From assembly GCA_032622095.1 (NCBI GenBank), contig CP136063.1, positions 145,441,379-145,505,378 on the forward strand: 64,000 nt of DNA, written 5' to 3'. The stretch is from Siphonodentalium dalli (lineage: Eukaryota; Mollusca; Scaphopoda; Gadilida; Siphonodentaliidae). The position numbers and the translations under genes were made by a program. Below the pieces are notes generated by a model. That model was not told the DNA's origin. It saw only the letters and a list, made by a program, of their open reading frames with translations, and made no database searches. Shown here one piece after another: positions 35,213 to 44,830 of the stretch (within the stretch, counting starts at the first letter, position 1; each line of letters starts with the position of its first letter).

Positions 35213-35905
35213 CTAGAAGGTGACCCGACTTCGTCCGGGCTATTCAAAAACCAAATTCCAAGTCGATAGCTCCACCCCGTTTCCGAGATCTGGTCTGCGC
35301 ATAGCGCGAAGCTGGCGTCGCACGGGCTCGGCGACCCGATAAAATTCGTATCCGGGGCAAGATACATTCACATACCAAATTTCAAGTCGATAGCTCCACC
35401 CGTTTCCGATATATATAGTCCAATGTCATTTGCGGATACCTCGGCCGGTGATGAGTTAACGCGACATCGACCGGTTAAGAGTTAACGCGATCACGTCACG
35501 ATATGTTGATGGCGTAATATATTTACGCAATGTTTTTCGATGAGCGAAGCATGGTCCTGCGTTCTTCCCGATAATTAAGGTAGAAACGTTAAACGTACAC
35601 AGGCGTGTGATACATCATTGGAAATTGGCAATTTATTATTCGCGCTATATCGAATCGATTTGTGAGCACGAACTGAAATATATTAGCGGCAAAACGGCGT
35701 AAAAACAGATTTGACCTCGGCACGTGAAAAGTTGACCTCGGATCTGAAAATCAATAGGCCTATGTTACTCCTGACCCGAAAATACCCCCCACATACCAAG
35801 TTTCATCGAAATCGGGTCGGCCGTTTTCGAGTTCATGTTACACACACACACACACACAAACAAACAAACAAACAAACAAACAGATCTTCCAAAATATATA
35901 ATAGA
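35213..35905 (-). mobile_element. Helitron-like unit, type 2
   Basis: Read on the minus strand it starts TCTATTATATATTTTGGAAG and ends with a hairpin (CCCGGAC-GAA-GTCGGG) shortly before CTAG. The middle has the type 2 block (TTCGCGCTAT, GCCGAGGTCAAATCTG in the unit's own direction, GGCGTCGCACGGGCTCGGCG on the + strand). A (TGTG)n-type microsatellite lies near its 5' end. TC start, a 3' hairpin and a CTAG end without target duplication fit a non-autonomous Helitron-like element. Confidence 0.75.
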
Positions 35906-35920
35906 TATAGATATATATAT

Positions 35921-36204
35921 ATCAATTTTGATGGTATTTCGACGAAATTTTATACATAGGGTTACTTTTGTCCACTGGGTGTTTTGGACGGGTCAAATCG
36001 TGACCCCGACCTGACATTGACCTTCAAAATGATCAATTCAAGGTCAAATCGGGTAAAACCGGATGGATTTCGACGGGTACTTTTGTCGTGTACTTTTGTT
36101 CGGGCAGTGTTTTGGACGGGTCAAATCGTGACCCCACTTGACATTGGCCTTCAAAATAGACAATTCAAGGTCAAAGCCCGGACGAAGTCGTGTCACCCTT
36201 CTAG
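35921..36204 (+). mobile_element. Helitron-like unit, type 1, 5'-truncated
   Basis: It starts inside the type 1 sequence (ATTTTGATGGTATTTCGACG) after a TA tract. It ends AAGCCCGGACGAAGTCGTGT then CACCCTTCTAG. It holds two pairs of TTGACC/GGTCAA inverted motifs. Confidence 0.75.
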
Positions 36205-36756
36205 TCTCATATATATTTTGAAGACCTCTGTCTGTATGTTTGTCTGTATGTTTGTCTGTATGTTTGTCATTTATACAAATCTACGATTCTCGACCGATCG
36301 GGACGAAACTTGGTACTTGTGTATAGTTTGACCAGGCGGTGGGACGTTGTCGTATTGGCGAGTCCGTGCGGCGCCCGCTTCGCGCATGCGCAGAACGAGA
36401 TCTCGGAAACGGGTGGAGCTATCGACTTGAAATTTGCTAAGTGAATGTATCTTGCCCCCGGATACGAATTTTATCGGGTCGCCGAGCCTGTGCGACGTCA
36501 GCTTCGCGGCATGCGCAGACCAGATCGCGGAAACGGGGTGGAGCTATCGACTTGAAATTTGGTATGTGAATGTATCTTGCCCCCGGATAAGAATTTTTAT
36601 CGGGTCGCCGAGCCCGTGCGACGCCAGCTTCGCGCATGCGCTGACCAGATCTCGGAAACGGGTAGAGCTATCGACTTGAAATTTGGTTTTTGAATAGCCC
36701 GGACAACGTCGGGCTGGCTTTTGAATATCCCGGACAACGTCGGGCTCATCGGCTAG
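36205..36756 (+). mobile_element. Helitron-like unit, diverged
   Basis: It starts TCTCATATATATTTTGAAGA directly after the CTAG of the previous unit. It contains three copies of TGTCTGTATGTT and three copies of a segment about 115 bp long (GGGTCGCCGAGCC...GAAACGGGTGGAGCTATCGA). It ends ACAACGTCGGGCTCATCGG then CTAG. Its 3' hairpin is diverged. Confidence 0.7.
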
Positions 36757-37428
36757 TCTATTATATATTTTGGAAGATCTGTCTGTGTGTGTGTCTGTCT
36801 GTAATCGATGGACTCGAAAACGGCCGAGCCGATTTCGATGAAACTTTGTATGTGGGGGGTATTTTCGGGGCAAGGAGTAACATAGGCCTATTAATTTTCA
36901 GATCCGAGGTCAACTTTTCACGTGCCGAGGTCAAATCTGTTTTTACGCTGTGTTACGGGACTTTCATTTGAGTTCGGTGCTTACAAATCGATTCGAAACA
37001 GCGCGAATAATAAAATGCCAGTCATAATAATGACACTGTGAGAATCTTTCGTGTTTCCTCTTTCCAACGATATATAATGCGTATGTATCTGTTTTAGTTA
37101 TCTGCCTCAATTATCAAGAAGAAGTGGTACTATCTTCCATCAGGATAAAAACAATGCGTAACTTCTTGTTAGAGGTCATAACGTTAGATCACGTTAACGC
37201 TTAACCGGCCGATGCATTTGACTGTTTCAGACGTCTTGGCGATATCTACTCTATAACGGACGAAATTTGATGCATAGGGTATCTCGGTGTCCGCTGGGCC
37301 GATTTCCCGGTATCCGCTGGGCCGATTTCCACCATTTTTGGGGTGTTGGTGTTGGACCCCACCTGACCTTGACCTTCAAAATGGTCAATTCAAGGTCAAA
37401 GCCCGGACGAAGTCGGGTCACCTTCTAG
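36757..37428 (+). mobile_element. Helitron-like unit, type 2/type 1 hybrid
   Basis: It starts TCTATTATATATTTTGGAAG, has the type 2 body up to the ATGCATTTGACTG region, then a type 1-like 3' part (CTTGACCTTCAAAATGG). It ends GCCCGGACGAAGTCGGGTCA then CCTTCTAG. The mixed structure suggests recombination between the two unit types. Confidence 0.75.
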
Positions 37429-37462
<34 letters not shown>

Positions 37463-37599
37463 GGCGTTCTCACTATCTGTTTCTTATTTCCTCTATCGCA
37501 TTTCTCGTCCAGCCTTGTATTTCAAGGCCGTTTACTCTAAATAACTGTCATTTTATCGGGGTAGTTAGTTTGAAAATTAGTCAGATAATTATACAGATC
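37429..37599 (+). repeat. (TA)n tract and short spacer
   Basis: TA dinucleotides at about 37430-37462 follow the last unit of the array. A short unremarkable spacer comes after. Confidence 0.85.
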
Positions 37600-37705
37600 A
37601 ATCGACTTGTTTAAAATCCGGGAAGCGAATCCGGGTTATTCTCGATTGATAATCTGGAACCCTTGTATCTATCTCCCTCTGTCTGTCTGTATGTCTGTAT
37701 TTCTG

Positions 37706-37772
<67 letters not shown>

Positions 37773-37866
37773 TATCTGTCTGTTTCTCTCTCTCCATCTG
37801 TCTGTCTGTTTCTCTCTCATTTGTATCTCTCTCAATCGCCCCTATCTCTCTCTCTCTCTCTCTCTC

Positions 37867-37901
<35 letters not shown>

Positions 37902-38116
37902 CTTTCATTAGTACATGATCGCTGAGAGTGCAGATGTACATACAAATCGACTCGTCTCAGTTCGGGAATCGAATCCGGGTTATTTTCTGTTGCCTATTTG
38001 AAACTCGGGTCATTTAAGGACACTTGTCAATGTGTATTAATTAGTCTGTCGCGTAATTGAGATAAAGGGATTAGGGTGTGTGGACCTTATATAAACACCT
38101 ATCAATAAACAATGAC

Positions 38117-38150
<34 letters not shown>

Positions 38151-39144
38151 GTTCTCACTATCTCTTTCTTTCTTGAGAGAGAGAGAATGGGGGGTCCGAG
38201 ACCCGAGTCCCAGATTATCAATTGAGAATAAGCCGGATTCGATTCCCGGATTCGAACCAAGTCGATTTGTGTGTACAGGGGACTGATGAAAAACAATAGG
38301 GAGATTGAGAGAGAGGGGGGATAGACAGACAGTTTGAGTGAGAGATATAGGAGCCGAGAGAGAGCAACGAGCTCACCCCAATATGCTATGTTCAACAATA
38401 AGTACCCTTGACATTAGATGACCCGAATCCAAGATTATCAATCGGTAATAACCCGGATTCGCTTCCCGGAACTGAACCAATGCGATTTGTTCGTACATCT
38501 GCACTCTGAACGATCGGGGGTTAATGAGCGAATGAGAGAGGGAGGGAGAGAGAGAGAGAGAGAAACAGACAGACAGACAGAGGGAGATAGAGTGGGAAAG
38601 AGACAGAGACACGAGTCCCAGATTATCAATCGAATTTGTGTGTACAGCTGCACTACGAACGATCAGGGGATAATGAAAGAATGAGAGTGAAGGAGACAGA
38701 GAGAGAGAGAGAGAGGGGGAGAATGGGAGAGAGACAGATCGAGACTCGAGAGCCAGATTATCAATCTAGAATAACCCGGATTCGATTCCCGGATTTGAAC
38801 CAAATCAATTTGTATGTACAGGGACTTATGAAAGAACGAGGGAGAGAGGATGGGAGTCAGACAGACAGCTTCAGTGAGAGACAGAGGATGCGAGAGAGAG
38901 AGAGAGGATGGAGAGAGCAACGAGCTCACCTCCAATATCATATGATTCAACAATAAGTACCCTTGAGAGAGAGAGGGGGAGAGAGAGGGAGTCATTGTTT
39001 ATTGATAGGTGTTTATATAAGAGCCAGACACCTTAATCCCTTTACCTCATAGCTCTTAATTACCAGACAAACTAATTAATCCACAATAATGAGTGTCCTT
39101 AGATGACCCGAGTTTCAAATATATAGTTAATCGAGAATAACACG
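37600..39144. repeat. GA/CT-rich inverted-repeat cluster
   Basis: The same short unit appears again and again: GAATCCGGGTTATTCTCGAT then TGATAATCTGG, or its reverse ATTATCAAT...AATAACCCGGATTCG. The + form is at about 37610 and 37970; reversed forms are at about 38200, 38430, 38610 and 38755. Each is followed by a (CT)n or (GA)n microsatellite. The outer parts mirror each other: TATATAAACACCTATCAATA then AACAATGA (38090-38113) against TCATTGTTTATTGATAGGTG then TTTATATA (38991-39018). ORFs rich in SLSLS or ERERE here are microsatellite artefacts. Confidence 0.85.
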
Positions 39145-39244
39145 NNNNNNNNNNNNNNNNNNNNNNNNNNNNNNNNNNNNNNNNNNNNNNNNNNNNNNNN
39201 NNNNNNNNNNNNNNNNNNNNNNNNNNNNNNNNNNNNNNNNNNNN
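39145..39244. other. Assembly gap of exactly 100 N
   Basis: One hundred N, a conventional placeholder for a gap of unknown size. It sits at the right edge of the inverted-repeat cluster, where short reads could not be joined. Confidence 0.99.
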
Positions 39245-40027
39245 TGTCACATAATAGTGATTTATACCATAATTGGCTATGCTACTGTGTGTATAACACC
39301 TGTTTTGTAAATTTCATCTTTACACTCTATACTGTGGGTATAACGATTCCTACTATTGGTATAAATTTCTACTGTTGTGTAAATGTTTCAACGGCACTTT
39401 ATGTGTTAAAAGTTTATAACCATAGTAGAACGACCCGTCATTTGACCTCTGGTGACCTCGGTGTCGAAATTTAGCCCAATTCTTCGTCATGCCCGCTTCG
39501 CGAAGTAAATACACAATTTTTCCGACTCAAAACACACTGAAATGCGATAAGTGGTCTAAACACAGAGATATATACTATCCAATTCCATTTACTGGGTTTA
39601 CTTGTCAAAAAATGACACATTAAAGTTAGTTTAAAGATGTTTTATGCTAGGTGCATGCACCGACAAAGTACACGTTTTATACAGGTCGGCGATAGCTGTT
39701 GAAAATGTTAACAAAACAAACCCACGTGTTCGTCTGCCTTTCCGTGTTTAAAGCGAACGACGGCTTACATTTTGACAACAACGTATAGATTGTTAATGGT
39801 ATCTGCAATGTGGGAAATCTGAAGGTGTGTTCACATCAGCTGACTGATGCCCAAGAAAGTGGCGGATCACCGAATTTCCTAGAAATATGTATTACTACGC
39901 GTGACCCACATTCATGATAGCTTAACATATTTGGGTCACTCGGTGCACATACATGTTAACATTCACCAACAGAGTAGCAATACATTTACGAAGCGACCGA
40001 AGAATAATAATTATGGTATAAACAAAA
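39245..40027. other. Non-coding stretch
   Basis: No gene or clear repeat. AT-rich with scattered short ORFs. Confidence 0.5.
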
Positions 40028-40164
40028 TACACCCATAGTAGCCGAGAATAAAAAATTTCACCACTCGTGGAATTGTGGTTTTAACCACTCGCCAAAGGCT
40101 CGTGGTTAAAACCACAATACCACTCGTGGTGAAAATTTGTTATTCTCGGCTACTATGGGTGTAT
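40028..40164. repeat. Perfectly folding palindrome, about 137 bp
   Basis: The left arm ATACACCCATAGTAGCCGAG then AATAA is mirrored by TTATTCTCGGCTACTATGGG then TGTAT. The inner arms CACCACTCGTGG and TGTGGTTTTAACCA also pair across a loop of about 10 bp. This is a hairpin MITE or a cruciform-forming site. Confidence 0.88.
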
Positions 40165-40189
40165 TCTATATTTAAAGCAATTTTAAAAA

Positions 40190-40300
40190 GTGGGTCGGAT
40201 CCGGATCCGGAATCCGGAATCCGGGAAAAGGCACCTATTCGGCCAAATTCGGATCCGGATCCGGTTCCGGAATCCGGGTTAAAGTTTGTCCCAGCCACAC
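40190..40300 (-). mobile_element. SINE body, second copy
   Basis: Reversed, it reads GACAAACTTTAACCCGGATT then CCGG, later GGTGCCTTTTCCCGGATTCC. This matches the SINE at 34.86-34.94 kb. The tRNA-like head is not recognisable here. It carries several GGATCCGG repeats. Confidence 0.7.
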
Positions 40301-40344
40301 GCTGTTTCAAATCTCGCGCCAGTTTGTGACCCTTGGCCACGACA

Positions 40345-40740
40345 TTCAGTATATCTTGGGGCCACCATGCATACAACACCCATTATACCACATCAAACGG
40401 TTAAGGGGCCGATCAATTGAATAGGTAACATATTTGAACCCATCTGGGCGGCCATTTTGGATCGCGGAGGGTGAAAGTGGGTGAATATTTAGTTTGCCTC
40501 AGGGGTCACCCTATAACACACTTTATTCGACCTAAAATGGGGGGGGTTGCATGTGTACCATATATGGACCCCTCTGATCAGTTATCATTTTCGCTCGAGG
40601 TGGGCTGAAGGTGTGAAAATGTAGCTTGCTTTGCGAGCCACCATACAACACCCTTTATTTGATCTATATCGGTCAAGTGGCCGAGAAATAATGTGTACCC
40701 TATTTAATTTGACCACTTCTGGGCGGACGATCCCGGTTGT
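40345..40740 (+). repeat. Two diverged tandem copies, period about 282 bp
   Basis: CATACAACACCC...GGCCGA...CTGGGCGG at about 40369-40452 recurs at about 40651-40733. Both lie in GGGTGAAAGTGGGTG-type sequence. No coding content. Confidence 0.6.
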
Positions 40741-41840
40741 CCCCGATTAATCCGGCTGCAGGATAATTTTGGGACAATCGGGACCGTATGCACTTAACAT
40801 TCGAGCCGATTTTGTCGGATCCGATTTAATCGGACGGATCAAACTGAGTTTGATTTCATCAGGAGAATCCGGCTCGTGACGATAGCAACGCGCGTGTTTT
40901 GCTTGTCACATATCCAAAACCTCATTCAACATGTCGGAATAGTTAGCGGCGACCGCTATTAGAAATTCGAAATAATTATGGTCGACCGACAAGGAACAGC
41001 GGCTGGTAGACCTGTGGGCAGAAAATTAGTGCCTGTATAGTAAATTAATAATCGCAAAAAGAGGGCAGCAGCTGTGGAAAGGTCTATTGCGCCAATTTAT
41101 GGCTATTGCTCGTGACCTCAGTATATTATTAATATTATTTATTAATTTAATTTATTATTAATAAATATTAGTCTTTAGAAATACATATTAATATAAACCA
41201 CCATGACTGGCTATAGTAACTGGCTAGATAGGCTGACCACACCATAGCATGATTATATGGCCGGAGTGAAAATCCGACTCGTGTGCGCTGACCAGATCAA
41301 TCAAGATGAAATATACGAAAAATAATCTTTCTGAAGATTGTTCATGATAATTATATCATATATCAAATATGTTAAATTATATAATAAAATACACCTATTT
41401 CAGCATATGTGGTATATACATAGAAATACAAAAGCTATATAAATGTAACTATTTTTGTTCAAATAGGGGGCGGGTGTCAATAATTGGTACCCAAAATGAT
41501 CAAAAGCAAAAAATGCACATACGTGTCTGGAATTTCCGACCCTAATCCCCCACCCCACCCCACCATACGGAAATAGGAAAATATACGACTTGATCTAATA
41601 ACGACAAATTGCACATTGAATACTGGTTGTATGAAATTTCCAACTGATGGTGCAGCCAAGAACTTTTCAACTATTGAAAATTTTGAACAAAGTTAGTGGT
41701 AAGACACCCAAAACAACTCTCCTGTCGCCACATATCTGGGTAGAATCGTGTGTTTCGTTTCAGATAAACCTATCGTAGTGGTGCAGCCGATTGGCACAAA
41801 CAAGATGGCCGCTGACAACATTTCCTAAGGTTTCTTGCAG
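40741..41840. other. Non-coding stretch upstream of the EGF-mucin gene
   Basis: No gene. It may include an upstream exon or promoter of the gene at 41897, but none can be pointed to. Two acceptor-like sites lie at its end: GTGTTTCGTTTCAG (41763) and CTAAGGTTTCTTGCAG (41840). The second is the better candidate for the exon start. The TTTCCAACTG-type repeat text is at about 41525-41690. Confidence 0.45.
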
Positions 41841-41896
41841 AGAATTCAGCTCGAGGTGATATTTGCACAGCCGGGTTTTGCATCGTATTCTCATTA

Positions 41897-43951
41897 ATGG
41901 CTTCAGGAACAGTCCACATCATCATATCGTTCATGACAGCATACTTATGCGGCGCGGAACCATTGCATCTCTGGTCGACTTCCGACCACGGTGGACCATC
42001 CTGTGTCTCATATTGCTCCCTGTTAGGAAGTCTGTGCCAGAGAAATGGGGGCCATTGTAAAATGGTGTCAGACTGCCAAGGCGAATGTCTTTGTCCAACG
42101 GGTAAAAAGGGACCATTTTGTGAGGAAAGAGATAACACAGGGGGTTTGTCACTACAGGACGTATCCCGGGCCTTTCCCAACACTACTATTTGCTTGACCA
42201 GTCAGTCACCAACCACCGAAAGTATGCTACACGTGGAATTGACTGTGGCGCACACACCACCCACCAAGTCAACCTCAGGCAAACATGTAGAAGAAAATGT
42301 AACGACAAAATCAACTACCGTAACTCTGCTAAAGTCTACAAATTCGCCACTGAATGCTACAACTACACCGCTTCCAACGCGAGCATCGCGTGCAGGATCT
42401 GCTAACGTGGCACTTGAGACGATGACTGTTTCTAGCATTGGTGGTGAGACTGTCACATCGGAGCGTGTTATGACAAACGGCACTTCCGTTTTGTCAGCTG
42501 GTCAGTCGAACGTGGGTGATATCAATTCGAATGAAAGCACTGTGTTGAAGAACGCTTACGGCACTTTAGATTCCGAGAGCCGCCCTCTTAACGAACATGC
42601 ACAGGATATTAGCGGCTTGTCCGACTATAATTCGACAATCGCTCCAGCGGAATCTACGAGAGGACCTCCGCTGAATCAAACATTACCATATCGCGCCCCA
42701 TCAGTCGCAATGCCAACAACACTTACTGTTGCTGACAAGCATATCGAAGCCTTGAGATCCAATAACTCTGATTTACGTGACGGCATCATGTTTATTGGAA
42801 ATTCTTCAACTAAAGTCTCCATAGATCATGACATGATAGGGTCTGCTGCCACTCAAATTGGACTAAATGGGAATCTTCACTCCAATAAGGGTGCAAACAT
42901 CTCTTCTGTATTATTACAAAATTATCGACCGTTCAATATTTCTACAGCAACAACAATTGCACCAAGCAATTCAACGGAAGTGCCGAAGCAAATGAAGTTC
43001 ACGTCTCATGTGCCAATAATTCAGGATACCACGGGGAAACAAAAAACATTGGACAATATTAAAAACAAGCAAAAACAAGCAAGCACCCTCTCCACTATTT
43101 TAAGGAACAACAGTCTCCCGATATATGGTCTGGGTATGAATATTAGCAGAAACGAGGAAGCATATGAGAGCAACACGCTGAATGTTGAGAGTTCTGTGCT
43201 CGGGAAAGTTGCTGATCTTCCAGTTGGCAATATTACCAGTAAGGATCGAATAGTTGGATCTAACATAATAACTGATACTGCTATCTACGGTCAAGATCCC
43301 AACCCAATAGAGTCTAGTTCAGTCATTCAGTCGGCTGTGTCTACAGAGTATACCAGGTCACTATTGACGAGTTCACAATCTCCGCATGCTACTGACTCTT
43401 ATAATATAAATATGACGAAAAACAGCCCACTGCCAAGTAGTATGGTTGATAGTGAAACTACAGTAAAAACTGACGATATGACGACGGTATTAGAATCCAG
43501 TTATAACAAATCATACACTGCACGGTTCAGTACTGAATCGATACACAATACGACAGAGACACCCAGTCAGTTGAGTGGGAACCCAGTGATGGAAAACCAA
43601 CTGAAGAACGAAAATCCAAAAGCCAACGCAACTGAGGTTGACCTCCCCATGCGACCCATGGAGAATGCTTCACTAACGGAAACAACATTGGGTGGAACTG
43701 CAGAACCTATTGGTCCTGTGACTGCAGAGATGAGTAGAACTGAGCTCGTCACAACATCTATAAATACTACAATTCACTTCGATGCGCCGAATGGAGATGT
43801 GAATGCGGGAAACAATTTAGGCGACAGCATAGCGGAAGCGGGGGTTCGAAACTCCACGGAAACGCCAGTCATTGTCGTGGCCACCGAGGGATCAGTCCCA
43901 AGAAGAGACGTCGTTTTCAGAAATCAATTCCAGACCTGGCCGCTGACATGA
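41897..43951 (+). CDS. Secreted EGF-like and mucin-like protein, 684 aa
   Basis: A single long open frame of 684 codons. Residues 1-20 (MASGTVHIIISFMTAYLCGA) look like a signal peptide. Residues 36-75 form an EGF-like domain with eight Cys (36, 40, 47, 54, 60, 64, 66, 75). It has CQRNGGHC, then C-x-C-x8-C at the end, as in EGF modules, with one extra Cys pair. The remaining 600 residues are rich in Thr, Ser, Asn and Glu. They carry more than twenty N-glycosylation sequons (NTT, NVT, NAT, NGT and so on) and no further Cys pattern, as in a mucin-like stalk. No transmembrane segment or GPI-type tail is evident; it ends FRNQFQTWPLT. It is probably secreted and heavily glycosylated. The start is the first ATG after a likely acceptor at 41840, and an in-frame stop lies at 41813, so a 5' non-coding exon is likely. 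The exact family is not recognised; it could be a matrix or surface-coat protein. Confidence 0.82.
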   Translation: MASGTVHIIISFMTAYLCGAEPLHLWSTSDHGGPSCVSYCSLLGSLCQRNGGHCKMVSDCQGECLCPTGKKGPFCEERDNTGGLSLQDVSRAFPNTTICLTSQSPTTESMLHVELTVAHTPPTKSTSGKHVEENVTTKSTTVTLLKSTNSPLNATTTPLPTRASRAGSANVALETMTVSSIGGETVTSERVMTNGTSVLSAGQSNVGDINSNESTVLKNAYGTLDSESRPLNEHAQDISGLSDYNSTIAPAESTRGPPLNQTLPYRAPSVAMPTTLTVADKHIEALRSNNSDLRDGIMFIGNSSTKVSIDHDMIGSAATQIGLNGNLHSNKGANISSVLLQNYRPFNISTATTIAPSNSTEVPKQMKFTSHVPIIQDTTGKQKTLDNIKNKQKQASTLSTILRNNSLPIYGLGMNISRNEEAYESNTLNVESSVLGKVADLPVGNITSKDRIVGSNIITDTAIYGQDPNPIESSSVIQSAVSTEYTRSLLTSSQSPHATDSYNINMTKNSPLPSSMVDSETTVKTDDMTTVLESSYNKSYTARFSTESIHNTTETPSQLSGNPVMENQLKNENPKANATEVDLPMRPMENASLTETTLGGTAEPIGPVTAEMSRTELVTTSINTTIHFDAPNGDVNAGNNLGDSIAEAGVRNSTETPVIVVATEGSVPRRDVVFRNQFQTWPLT

Positions 43952-44830
43952 GATATATAATTCACTCTCTTCAGTGGCGTACATAAAATTCACTGTCTTC
44001 AGTGGCATACATAACGCAAATATGACTTTCTCCCCCGTTTTGTTTATCCTCTCAAAATGGCGGTTCAACGTTTCCGGCACATGCATTAACTTAACAGAAA
44101 TGTAAATTTGGACGGTGATTGGTTAAAACCACGCACACGGCGTCTAATGATTTGTACAGATCAAACAGATTTTTTTTTAATGCGTAATATATTGAGCAAA
44201 TTATTCACTAGCTATATTACAGAACAGTTGTACATTTTATTTCTCATCAGAACCTTCAAGACTGCATAAATAATATACTGTTTGGGAGTTATTTCATTTC
44301 CCTTCTTCCATGATTGTGTCGGGTGGTTTAGCTGATAAGTTGAACGGCATTATGTCATCCAACCGGCAAATCCAGATATCGCAATCGCACCTAGGGTATG
44401 TCAGAGGGTCAAAACTAGTTGCGATTGCAATATCTGGATCAAACCGGTAGACGTCACCGGTGTCCTCACCAGAACACCGGTAACAGAGATAAAGTCACAG
44501 AATGTCAGGAGGCTGCAAATATGTTGGGTCGGTGTATTATTTGTGAAACAGGGTACCCATCTCTGACCGCTACTAAGAGTCATGTATTTTTTCTGCAACG
44601 CTATGTAGCTGAACAAGATCCTCTGCAGTTAGGATACATCATGATCTGAAAACTCGCACAAAAAACGGCCCTTTTCAGGGCCCCCAAAATTTTCCCAAAG
44701 ATAGCTCTAAAAACACTATAATGTCATTGTTAGCGATCCGTGCAATGGAGATTTTTTTGACAAAATCTCGACTTCACATTTTAGAAAAAAAAATCATCCC
44801 GGGTCTGGCACTATTGCGCGATTTCGACAA
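43952..44830. other. Downstream region of the EGF-mucin gene
   Basis: Two tandem copies of about 29 bp (AATTCACTCTCTTCAGTGGC then GTACATAA) follow the stop. A hairpin lies at 44361-44443 (AATCCAGATATCGCAATCGC against TTGCGATTGCAATATCTGGA). No further gene is seen. Confidence 0.6.

Noticed and set aside
37607-38995. SLSLSL and ERERER ORFs
   Set aside because: Translations of CT/GA microsatellites.
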